DNA of 64,000 bases from assembly GCA_030418115.1 (NCBI GenBank), contig JAUHQD010000009.1, forward strand, positions 62,001-126,000, given 5' to 3'. Within the stretch, counting starts at the first letter, position 1. Every line of letters begins with the position of its first letter. A model generated the notes under the pieces. That model made no database searches. It worked only from the letters and a program-made list of their open reading frames with translations, and was not told where the DNA came from. The translations under genes were made by a program, and so were the position numbers. This document shows, one piece after another, positions 55,501 through 62,887 of this stretch. Source of the DNA: Alteromonadaceae bacterium BrNp21-10 (GTDB lineage Bacteria; Pseudomonadota; Gammaproteobacteria; Enterobacterales; Alteromonadaceae).

Positions 55501-55969
55501 GACCTGAGTCGGCAGTAAAGGTATCACGCCCGTTAAATTCACTACGGGTTTGTGTCATACCACGTACTACAGCACCAGAACCTTCCGCACTAAAGTGATC
55601 AGGATCATTTGGTGCTGCAAATCGTTCAATAGAAACACCAGGTAGACGTTGCATTGCTTCCAATACGCTACGATCCGGTAGTGCGCCTATATCCGTTGCC
55701 GTTAGACCATCAACGAAGGTATCAGCATTACGCTTTAAACTTTGCGCATTTAATAGACTGCTGCGCATACCTTTTACTTCAACAACTTCTAGTTCGTCCT
55801 CATTTTCTTGGCTTTGTGACGCTTGTTGTTCAGCATTAGTTGTTGCTACAGCGGCTTCTTGGCCGGATGCTGCGGTAATATATCCTAAGGTAGCTAATGC
55901 CAATAGTGACTTTTTGAATATAGGGTTACATACCCTATCCGTTTGTTGTTGTTTGTTAACCTGCGCCAT
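52541..55969 (-). CDS. TonB-dependent receptor of the xylan locus
   Basis: Outer-membrane barrel of 1,142 residues, for TonB-driven uptake, probably of xylo-oligosaccharides. An N-terminal signal region (FKKSLLALATLGYITAASG) and a Gln/Glu-rich stretch are followed by the plug (EVVEVKGMRSSLLNAQSLKRNADTFVDGLTATDIGALPDRSVLEAMQRLPGVSIERF, VYKNQTADMIEGGIAGTI) and the barrel, ending in the typical aromatic C-terminus (RRYTFAIRGSF). The size and plug sequence fit the large carbohydrate-type receptors of Alteromonadales and Xanthomonas. GGAG precedes the ATG at 55969. It is divergent from the CBM lipoprotein across a 330-bp AT-rich regulatory region. Confidence 0.93.
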   Translation of the reverse strand: MAQVNKQQQTDRVCNPIFKKSLLALATLGYITAASGQEAAVATTNAEQQASQSQENEDELEVVEVKGMRSSLLNAQSLKRNADTFVDGLTATDIGALPDRSVLEAMQRLPGVSIERFAAPNDPDHFSAEGSGAVVRGMTQTRSEFNGRDTFTADSGRGLSFQDVPPELMGGVDVYKNQTADMIEGGIAGTISLRTRLPFDQQNRQLAFSADMTYGDLAKDTTPSFSAIYSDRWKTDNLGEFGFLLNVAKSELKTSSHGVNNDIFEFRTLDQFPNASSSYVFDGSFANYAPSDVEIGDEGVLVPTSANLSMKDDTRERTGIAAAVQWASPDDSLRATLQFIRSDSSLAWNEKGIGYESQANVYKAGAAPGTEFEFDDRGVFSSGTITDASGGWRGGDAEDRVPNEDVQNFGFRFSNGDRYKEQRTKVDDYNFKLEWTATDSLQLVADFQHVHATKVDDDMKLMLMTHANQIWDTSDGNPHLTLVNPWSFASEEEIAANGADYRGDSYFSDIESYHFAAAMDHYERSEGKSNAARLDGTYFLDNDHITQVKFGVRYAKRQQRVKNSAYNWGSLGALWAGTTFLDNPILGEIANTAGVDSVYETVDWGDFYRGSVLDIQGGNTMLHPSHALTKEYDNWGEIFRPLYEERCGDWRPMAQRIYDDEICTRKATSSHFLPQEVSDVSQENTAAYVRVDFENDNTEYRFSGNVGVRVVEVKNTSKGSTLYPTSLTQFPAPDDWDPNNFNPEDYDLFAENTQFLEQTVNYLPEQLRDFMNGAVVGENAENSFTKVLPSFNIKVSLTDDILTRFAVSKAIALPDIGALRNYTQISLLGNSAQADRLPAYWNAENPYRVGEGLPGDYQEVSENGVPLDENGEELEQNLLIDPSSVQVNGFRASGGNPFLKPMESVQWDLSLEWYFSDVGSLTASVFYKDLKNFFINGGQAREYTNPETGTTQLVDVEGPRNGGKGEMKGLELSYQQFFDMLPEPFNGLGTQINYTYINAEGVPNSNVDSAGGIGDSEDTLTSDSYALQDSVPLQGQSEHTANFIAMYEKSGWSARLAYNWRSEYLVTTRDTISKLPVWTGSNGYLDGSVFYDITDKIKIGLQGVNLLNTETRTFMQVDNDLKLSRAWLVNDRRYTFAIRGSF

Positions 55970-56298
55970 CGTTTTGCTCCACATCGGTCTTTATTTATTA
56001 TGTTTATTCATCACCTGTAAATTACTGCAATAAGAAATTCACGGGTGTATAAAATCTGTACTACACCACTCATTGCCTACTCATTTAATATTTCAAAATA
56101 TTAAAATAGAGTAAATAAAATCAATAAGTAGCAATTCCCAGTAAGAATTTAATGGCAAGGTGTCTAACAAAATATTATGTTTTCTAACAAAAACTGATCT
56201 TTATTTATCATTTGTTAACAAGTGATATTACTTTTGCTTTCAGCCCACTATATGATTCTTCTATTCTAATCAGAATAATAAATAAATGGGTGAGTGAA
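55970..56298. promoter_or_regulatory. Divergent control region with a palindromic operator candidate
   Basis: AT-rich gap between the TonB receptor and the CBM lipoprotein. It contains the perfect palindrome TAATATTT-CA-AAATATTA at 56086-56103 and a direct repeat TCTAACAAAA at about 56162 and 56182. No regulator gene is adjacent, so a distant regulator would have to act here. Confidence 0.5.
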
Positions 56299-57789
56299 AT
56301 GAAGAATAGTAATTGGTTGCGCTTTATAGGTTTATGTTCAGTGCTAGTGGTAAGTGCTTGCAGTTTGGAGATGGAAGATGAAGAAGTTGGGTTGGGTAAA
56401 TACACGGCTCCTACAAGCGATAGTACACCGGGTTCTACACAAGTTGATATAGGTGATTCAACTTTTGATGACGGTAGCACCGGCCTATGGACCCCAAGTG
56501 GTTCCGCGACACTAATTAGTGAACAGAATGTGGTTCATGCGGGTAATTACAGCCTTAAGGTATCGGGAAGGACCGCAGTAGAAGATGGTGGTGTTGTTTC
56601 TTTAGGCGAACAGTTAATCGTTGGCAATAGCTATACCATTTCTGCATGGGTGCGATTGGCTTCGGGCGATGCGCCAGTATCTGATATTACTAAATTAGTA
56701 TTAAATTACTCGGATGAGAACGGCGATAACGTTATTGTTATTAAAGAAGCAACCGCTGCTGATAGTAAATGGATAAAAGTATCAGGTAGGTTTGTTTATG
56801 AATCGGTTGGCACAGTTACTTCTTTACCTACCTTATCTATTACAGGGCCCGAAAGTTCTCATGACTTTTATATTGATACAGTAACCGTTACTGATCATGG
56901 TGCCGATTCCGATGAAGTTGCTCCGATTAATATTTCTGTTGCTAGTGGTTGGCGGGTATCTGCTGGTGAATTAGTTTACACAACCGATGGCGCGTCTTAC
57001 CAACCAACAGTTGGTGATCAGCAATTAGTATTTGATTTAGTCGGACCTATAGATCTGAGTGCAGCTGAAATTGTATTCACTTATAAGGTTGATCAGGCCT
57101 ATATTGATAGTGGCTCTGACGTACAGCCTTTCGCTCAAGACAAACAAAGTTGGAGCGGACATTGGGGATGCTATATAGGTAATGGCGACTTACCTGCTGC
57201 CGATGAAGAAGGCACGTACAGCTGTACCTTTGACAATGCCGCATTTAATTTAACTGATGAAACAATGGGTATTCAAATAGGTGTGCAGGCTAAAGGTGGT
57301 TCTGTTGGTGGTACATTGACGATTACTGGTGTGTCGATTATTTTACCTGCAGTAGAATCGAATGATATTTCAGCCGATATGTCTTCAGGTTGGAGAGCAT
57401 CTAATGAGTTTGAATACACTGATGACGGCGTGTCATTTCAGCCTACAGCGGACAATGAGCAAATCGTGTTTGATTTAGTCGGTCCCTTGGACCTTAGCGC
57501 TAGTGAAGTCATTTTCGCCTATAAAGTGGATCAGGCTTATATTGATAGTGGTGCTGACTTGCAGCCCTTTGCCCAAACTATTAGTGGTACAGGACAATGG
57601 GATTGCTATATCGGTAATGGCAACTTGCCCGATGCAGATACAGAAACTAGCTATACCTGTGCTCTTGTAAATGACGACTTTAATTTACTAGATGACACTA
57701 TGGGTATAAAAATTGGAATTCAGGCCAAAGGAAGTAGTATTAGCGGAAGAGTAACCGTTACCGCTGTGGATGTTATTGTACCTGACTGA
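56299..57789 (+). CDS. Non-catalytic xylan-binding lipoprotein with CBM4/9-like and two CBM15-like modules
   Basis: 496-residue lipoprotein (lipobox VSAC, Cys21) with an acidic tether (SLEMEDEEVG). Residues about 55-195 form a CBM4/9-like jelly roll (DDGSTGLWTPSGSATLISEQ, GNYSLKVSGR, WIKVSGRFVY). Two tandem repeats of about 140 residues follow. They share GWR, DGxSxQPT, VFDLVGPxDLSA, KVDQAYIDSG, CYIGNG and IQAKG, and align with my memory of the Cellvibrio Xyn10C CBM15, including the Trp before Cys (WGC/WDC) and the Gln of QAKG. No catalytic domain. It probably captures xylan at the cell surface. The ATG at 56299 follows GGTGAG; the frame is open upstream without purpose. Confidence 0.82.
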   Translation: MKNSNWLRFIGLCSVLVVSACSLEMEDEEVGLGKYTAPTSDSTPGSTQVDIGDSTFDDGSTGLWTPSGSATLISEQNVVHAGNYSLKVSGRTAVEDGGVVSLGEQLIVGNSYTISAWVRLASGDAPVSDITKLVLNYSDENGDNVIVIKEATAADSKWIKVSGRFVYESVGTVTSLPTLSITGPESSHDFYIDTVTVTDHGADSDEVAPINISVASGWRVSAGELVYTTDGASYQPTVGDQQLVFDLVGPIDLSAAEIVFTYKVDQAYIDSGSDVQPFAQDKQSWSGHWGCYIGNGDLPAADEEGTYSCTFDNAAFNLTDETMGIQIGVQAKGGSVGGTLTITGVSIILPAVESNDISADMSSGWRASNEFEYTDDGVSFQPTADNEQIVFDLVGPLDLSASEVIFAYKVDQAYIDSGADLQPFAQTISGTGQWDCYIGNGNLPDADTETSYTCALVNDDFNLLDDTMGIKIGIQAKGSSISGRVTVTAVDVIVPD

Positions 57790-57817
57790 TTTATATAACT
57801 TAGATTAATGGTAATTT

Positions 57818-57850
57818 AAAAGCCGAATACTTAGGGTATTCGGCTTTTTT
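57818..57850. terminator. Terminator after the CBM lipoprotein
   Basis: Perfect 13-bp stem AAAAGCCGAATAC (57818-57830)/GTATTCGGCTTTT (57836-57848) with a 5-base loop and a T-run. It probably serves both this gene and the convergent thioesterase gene. Confidence 0.85.
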
Positions 57851-57913
57851 ATTACTTGTATTGAATACCGTTGTTTTATCGTCGCTTATAATCACACTTT
57901 AAGTGACAAAGCT

Positions 57914-58717
57914 TTAATCAAAGATGCCTACTACCTGTCGACTGAGTGCGAGTAAATTACCTTGTGGATCCCACAAATGACCTTCCGTATGGGCATAACC
58001 GTCTTCTGCTTGAATCGTTTTGTCTTGAAAGGCGATCCATTCGGTGGGTGATATGCTTGATTGCGGGTGAATAAACTCCAAATTCCAACTCATACTGCTA
58101 GCAGGGGCAGGCCAGCGTAGCATTTGTAATGGTGCAGGAGCCCACGCATCGGCCAATGCAATAATATGGGCATTGGTGATTTTTTCTGGCGCTTTTGTAA
58201 AACGCATCCAACCATGAATATGGCTGTCTTTGCTACCGGTAAAAGGCATGCTGCCATCAATCATTGCCAAATCTACATGATGTAAAAACTTAGGTGTTAT
58301 CTTAGGGATTTGCGGTATGTATTTAGGTTTTTTTGGTAATGCCATTGAATGCTTAGGTTGATTGTCCACGCGGATCTTTGAGGTTCTCGCAAGCGCGAAT
58401 ACCGCTAGGCACAACACGCATACATTGCCATTTTGCATGGCTTTACCTTCAATTTGCGTGGCATTTTTGCCCTGACGCAACACTGTCACTTCAATGTTAA
58501 ATGGCTGTTCCGTGTTGAGCGGGCCAACAAAGTTGGTGGTAAAACTACGTAATTCACGCTTGTCGGTTAATTTGCTTGCCATGGCCTCATAGGTCATGGC
58601 CGCTGATAGGCCACCAAAAGCGGTACGTCCTTGTGTCCAATCTTTGGGGATATACAACTCAACATTGGCTTGTTGTTGGTTTTGTCGCACTGCGGCGAGT
58701 AATTCATCAATTAACAT
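57914..58717 (-). CDS. Acyl-CoA thioesterase, double-hotdog type
   Basis: 267-residue TesB-like protein (thioesterase-like 4HBT_3 family). The N-terminal hotdog contains PKDWTQGRTAFGGLSAAMTYEAM, and the C-terminal one DAWAPAPLQMLRWPAPASSMSWNLEFIH; the second-half DAW..P...SMSW pattern is the family signature and holds the likely catalytic Asp. It hydrolyses acyl-CoA in the cytoplasm; chain-length preference is unknown. It has no evident link to xylan use. A weak ribosome site precedes the ATG. Confidence 0.85.
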   Translation of the reverse strand: MLIDELLAAVRQNQQQANVELYIPKDWTQGRTAFGGLSAAMTYEAMASKLTDKRELRSFTTNFVGPLNTEQPFNIEVTVLRQGKNATQIEGKAMQNGNVCVLCLAVFALARTSKIRVDNQPKHSMALPKKPKYIPQIPKITPKFLHHVDLAMIDGSMPFTGSKDSHIHGWMRFTKAPEKITNAHIIALADAWAPAPLQMLRWPAPASSMSWNLEFIHPQSSISPTEWIAFQDKTIQAEDGYAHTEGHLWDPQGNLLALSRQVVGIFD

Positions 58718-58847
58718 TCGTAATCTCGGCCTAAATATAAAAAGTAACTATGCGGGACATGTTTATAGCTTTCATCTGGTCGGATGTCTAGTGTTGAAGG
58801 GGAACAATGGTTGAGTTTTTGTATAGCAGAAGTGTTGGTCAGTTAGT

Positions 58848-59447
58848 TTATTTCAAACGTTGGTAAGCTTGGTGTAGTAAGCCGGTGTGGTCATTTTCAC
58901 CGCCTTTGTCTGGATGGTGGCGATGTAACATTTTTCGATATTGTTGCTTAAGTTGTTGAGCGGAATAGGGAGATTCTAGCGATAACAATTCCAGCGCTTG
59001 CTGCAATGACATACTGTTATTTGATTCTGCTGGTGCTAAGCCCGCAAATTTTAACCAAAAACGGTCTAGAAGTGATTCAACTTGTTGCTGGTCGGTGTCT
59101 GCCAGGTGTTGCCAGTTAAGGTAGTAGGTGCGTAGTTTATCTTGTTGTACTAAACCCTCTTGTCCACTTTGCCAAGGCGCTAGTCGAATGCGGATACAAC
59201 CAATATGTAATAGCCCAAGGTGGTCACTCAACCATTTTTCACGGATATGATACAAAGCGTTAAACACAATAAAGTGGCTTTGGAAAAGCCGTAAAGGGTC
59301 TTGTAAATCTTCTGCTTCAAAAAGCTGATAAGGGGCGGACTGCAGTATTTTAAATAACGCATACTCGGAAATACCGTCGGTGTGTTCCAACAATATGTTT
59401 TGTAGTATGGGTTGCAGTGGCGCCCAGTCGCTCGGATTAGGTGGCAT
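58848..59447 (-). CDS. DnaJ-related protein with C-terminal J domain
   Basis: 199 residues. The N-terminal 150 fit the DNAJ-related domain (PLQPILQNILLEHTDGISEYALFKILQ, LFQSHFIVFNALYHIREKW), found with a J domain in Vibrio and Alteromonadales. The C-terminal J domain (about 150-199) holds the HPD motif in HRHHPDKGGEND and helix III at the end, so it can stimulate DnaK. Substrate and role are not known. It lies between unrelated genes and is followed by a terminator-like region. Confidence 0.85.
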   Translation of the reverse strand: MPPNPSDWAPLQPILQNILLEHTDGISEYALFKILQSAPYQLFEAEDLQDPLRLFQSHFIVFNALYHIREKWLSDHLGLLHIGCIRIRLAPWQSGQEGLVQQDKLRTYYLNWQHLADTDQQQVESLLDRFWLKFAGLAPAESNNSMSLQQALELLSLESPYSAQQLKQQYRKMLHRHHPDKGGENDHTGLLHQAYQRLK

Positions 59448-59510
59448 AAGGTTAGGGTAAGGATTGTGTCCTATAAAAGCAACAGTGAGCGCGAGTGGGT
59501 GGTTAAAGTA

Positions 59511-59545
59511 AAAAAGCCCTTGCTACAAGGTAGTAAGGGCTTTTT
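59511..59545. terminator. Terminator of the GH43 / GPH transporter unit
   Basis: 11-bp stem AAAAAGCCCTT (59511-59521)/AAGGGCTTTTT (59535-59545), with extra pairs inside. It lies just past the GH43 stop on the minus strand. Confidence 0.82.
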
Positions 59546-59559
59546 AGCTTGGTGAGATT

Positions 59560-60579
59560 TTAGCCTCTATAAGGATCTAAAGTAATGATCTTGCCATCGG
59601 CATCATACTGAATTTCAGCCATCTTAATAGAACGTAGATGGGTTACCCCTTCGGATAAGCTAGAGTCGTGATAGAACAAGTACCACTTGCTTTCGTAGGC
59701 ACAAATAGAATGATGGGTAGTCCAGCCTACTACTGGGGTTAAAATCGGCCCCTGATAGGTGAACGGCCCGTAAGGGTTATCACCGGTGGCATAGCAAATC
59801 AGGTGGGTATCACCTGTGGAATAAGAGAAGTAATATTGGCCGTTGTACTTATGCATCCAGCTGGCTTCAAAAAAGCGACGGTCATGGTCACCGGCTAATA
59901 TCACATCGCCATTTTCATCGACAATCTGAATCTCTTTCGGCGTTTCAGCACATTCGAGCATATCGTCAGTTAGTTTAGCAACGATAGGGCCTAAAGCCGG
60001 CTCATGGTCCGCAGGCTCACCTATAGCAGCATTATATTCATTGTTGCGATAATTCTGTAACTGACCACCCCAAATGCCGCCCCAGTACATATAGTAGCTG
60101 CCGTCGTCATCTTCAAATACCGCAGGGTCAATGGAGTAACTTTCCTTGATCGCTTCTGGTTCAGCAATAAAAGGCCCTGTGGGTGAATCGCTGACCGCTA
60201 CACCAATCTGGAAAATGCCATCGGCTTTTTTCGCCGGGAAATACAAATAGTATTTACCGTCTTTGTGCGCAGCATCTGGTGCCCACATTTGGCGTTCGGC
60301 CCATTTTACATCATCCACATGCAACGCCACGCCATGGTCAATGGCGTTAGCTTGTGGGTTATCCATGGAAATCACATGGTAATCCTGCATACCAAAATGA
60401 TCACCATTGTCATTAAACGGAATACCCGCTTCAATGTCGTGTGAAGGATAGATATAAATCCGGCCATCAAACACATGTGCGGAAGGATCGGCAGTGTAAA
60501 TGTTGTCGACCAAGGGTTGAGAAATCGCTTTTTTACGGAGTTCTTTAAAATCGATTTCGTCTATATTGTCTTCTGGCAT
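59560..60579 (-). CDS. Cytoplasmic GH43 (subfamily 1-type) beta-xylosidase/arabinofuranosidase
   Basis: 339 residues without a signal peptide, so it acts in the cytoplasm on imported oligosaccharides. GH43 acids are in place: the base Asp in YTADPSAHVF (near residue 31), the second Asp in YSIDPAVFEDDDG, and the acid Glu in RRFFEASWMHKYNGQYY. DHFGMQDYHVISMD and GWTTHHSICAY are typical for this subfamily. It follows the GPH symporter gene by 40 bp on the same strand, the usual pairing of transporter and intracellular glycosidase. Xylosidase versus arabinofuranosidase cannot be decided. Confidence 0.89.
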   Translation of the reverse strand: MPEDNIDEIDFKELRKKAISQPLVDNIYTADPSAHVFDGRIYIYPSHDIEAGIPFNDNGDHFGMQDYHVISMDNPQANAIDHGVALHVDDVKWAERQMWAPDAAHKDGKYYLYFPAKKADGIFQIGVAVSDSPTGPFIAEPEAIKESYSIDPAVFEDDDGSYYMYWGGIWGGQLQNYRNNEYNAAIGEPADHEPALGPIVAKLTDDMLECAETPKEIQIVDENGDVILAGDHDRRFFEASWMHKYNGQYYFSYSTGDTHLICYATGDNPYGPFTYQGPILTPVVGWTTHHSICAYESKWYLFYHDSSLSEGVTHLRSIKMAEIQYDADGKIITLDPYRG

Positions 60580-60619
60580 TGCTTATAACTCTAACTTTAA
60601 GGAAATTTTAGCGCTGTGG

Positions 60620-62083
60620 TTATACAGCGCTAGAGGAACGGCGAGTCGCAAGTTCATGTTCAATTTGCTGTTCTAAGCCTTTATTAATGCGGTAGGCAAA
60701 CATAAGACCCACAGCAATTAGGAAAGGAATAGACGCGTAAACACTCACCGCTAATTTAACACCGTTAATGGTGTCGGCAGCTTGCACTGCTAAATCTGGA
60801 TTGTAATTAAAACTATCAAGGATATTGGTCACAAGGGCAGAACCTAAAGTTAGCCCTACTTTCAAGCCTACAATCATCGCTGAGAAGATAATGGCAGTGG
60901 CGCGGCGATTGTTTTTCCATTCGGAATAATCGGCAACATCGGCAATCATTGCCCATAACAATGGGATGGTAATGCCGTAGAAAAAGCCGTGCAGTATTTG
61001 TGAAATAAACATCAAGCCAATGGAATCTGCCGCGAAGAAATAGAACACCAAAATAAACAAGGTGGATATAAACAGGGCGGCGGCAAATACGTCGCGCTTG
61101 CCAAAGCGGTCTGCTAAAGGCTTAGAAAAACCGATGCCGACAATCATCAAAATAATGCCACTAGCATTAAACAAACTAAAAGCTGAGGTGGCAGGGTCAT
61201 CAGGCCAATGGAAATTCGTGAATACGCTACTGATACCCGCAATAAAGCTATTAAAACCGATATCCTCTAGGAATATGGCTAATTGGCCGACATCTGCATA
61301 GTCTTTAAAATAGTACACATAGGTGCCGCCCTTTAAGGCTAGAGTAATAAACACCAGTACTGTAACAAAGAGCATGATCAACCAAGGAACATTTTTAAAT
61401 AAGTCAGAGAAGTCTTCGGCAACAGTGGATTTCTGCTCTGGCTTAGGGACTATACGTTCTTTAGTCGTAAAGAAAGTGATCAAGAAACAGACAATACCGA
61501 TAATCGATAAGAAGGTCATGACCTTTTCAAAGCCAACGGCTTTATCGCCGTCACCCGCCATTAATACTAGCGGTAGTAACAATGCCTGAATAATAAACTG
61601 CGCCACCATGACCGCCACAAAACGGTAAGACGACATACTGTTCCGATCTTTCATGCTGCCAGTAATGACGCCACTTAGCGCGGCATAGGGCAGGTTGTTG
61701 GCTGAATAGACAAACATTAATAATAAGTAAGTGATGAAGGCATAGTAAATTTTTCCGTCAGGACTAAAATCCGGCGTACTGAACGCTAATAATGCCAACA
61801 CTCCAAAAGGCACTGAAGTGAATAATATCCATGGGCGGAATTTACCCCAACGTGATTGGGTGCGATCTGCTAACAAGCCAATTAAAGGGTTAAATACAAA
61901 GGCCCCTAAAATACCGCAAGTGAAAATGATAGCGGTAGCAGAGCTGGCGGGGATGCGGTAAACATCGGTATAGAAAAAGGCGATAAAGGTTACTAAGGTT
62001 TGAAAAACCAAGTTAGCGGCTAGATCACCGAGGCTGTAACCGACTTTCTCGGTAATGGATAATTTATGATCATTTATATTCAT
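60620..62083 (-). CDS. GPH-family sugar:cation symporter (XynB/MelB type)
   Basis: 487-residue inner-membrane transporter with about 12 hydrophobic segments. The N-terminus SITEKVGYSLGDLAANLVFQ and FNPLIGLLADRTQSRWGKFRPWILF are the glycoside-pentoside-hexuronide family signatures; NNLPYAALSGVITGSMKDRNSMSSYR and ADVADYSEWKNNRRATAIIF also fit. The family imports pentosides such as xylo-oligosaccharides with Na+ or H+. It is paired with the cytoplasmic GH43 downstream and is divergent from the sugar porter to the right. The ribosome site is weak. Confidence 0.92.
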   Translation of the reverse strand: MNINDHKLSITEKVGYSLGDLAANLVFQTLVTFIAFFYTDVYRIPASSATAIIFTCGILGAFVFNPLIGLLADRTQSRWGKFRPWILFTSVPFGVLALLAFSTPDFSPDGKIYYAFITYLLLMFVYSANNLPYAALSGVITGSMKDRNSMSSYRFVAVMVAQFIIQALLLPLVLMAGDGDKAVGFEKVMTFLSIIGIVCFLITFFTTKERIVPKPEQKSTVAEDFSDLFKNVPWLIMLFVTVLVFITLALKGGTYVYYFKDYADVGQLAIFLEDIGFNSFIAGISSVFTNFHWPDDPATSAFSLFNASGIILMIVGIGFSKPLADRFGKRDVFAAALFISTLFILVFYFFAADSIGLMFISQILHGFFYGITIPLLWAMIADVADYSEWKNNRRATAIIFSAMIVGLKVGLTLGSALVTNILDSFNYNPDLAVQAADTINGVKLAVSVYASIPFLIAVGLMFAYRINKGLEQQIEHELATRRSSSAV

Positions 62084-62887
62084 AGTTATTTAATTATTAT
62101 CGTTATTTTAGTTAGCAGAATACTCTATGTATTTTGCGTAATATAGATATTGTTATTTTCTTTATTTTTATTATTTTTAGTTGTTAGTGATGCTTTTTGT
62201 TGCGACTAGTATTAATCCCTCTAGCAACTAGTGGATGCTACAGTGCAGTAGTGCCATTATTTACAATATACCGTCGTAATATCGATACCAGCCTTGCCGG
62301 TACTGGTTTTCTCCATAATACTCGCATGAATTTATGCAAACGAGAGTGCGTTACGGCTAAACCGGCGGCGGTTATTTGCACCACTAATATCCAAACAAAG
62401 AAAATAGTTTTCGCTGTTTGAATTACTATTTGGCATATGTGATTTATGAATTTGAGTTACAGCGCAATTCAATTCGCCTATACAAACACCAATAAAGGCT
62501 GGCATGTCTATTACAGTCGGAATTGAGTGTTTAGTTGTTCAATAGTGCAGCCTACAAAAATAAAGCCCTAGCGGTTAATTTAATGTTAAACCTAAATTAT
62601 TTTAAAATCGAGAATGTGATTTTTACTGATGTTGATTTTGCCCTATCGAGATTGATAGGCGATTGTGGCAAGGGTTTTATTGATGTTATGCTCGGCTGTG
62701 CTGCGAATTTACTGGTTTATGTTGCGTGCCATAATAATCAACTATCGAGGCATCGCATTAACAGTTTGTTTACTTTGGACTGTTACAAGACATAACAGGT
62801 CGTCAGTATGATTGAATATCTGTATTCGAGAATAGTGGCTTTGATTGGCCATTTTTAAAAAAATAATAACTCATTGAGGAACGCGTT
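62084..62887. promoter_or_regulatory. Long divergent intergenic region
   Basis: About 800 bp between two divergent sugar transporters. Two short plus-strand frames (62197-62421, 62535-62795) lack ribosome sites and family features. Seen are a direct repeat ACTAGT at about 62206 and 62227, a small hairpin CTAC/GTAG near 62240, and AT-rich promoter-like DNA before each transporter. No regulator gene or clear operator was recognised. Confidence 0.4.

Noticed and set aside
62535-62795. An 86-codon plus-strand frame in the gap between the transporters.
   Set aside because: No ribosome site, no recognisable motif, and unlike the codon use of flanking genes.
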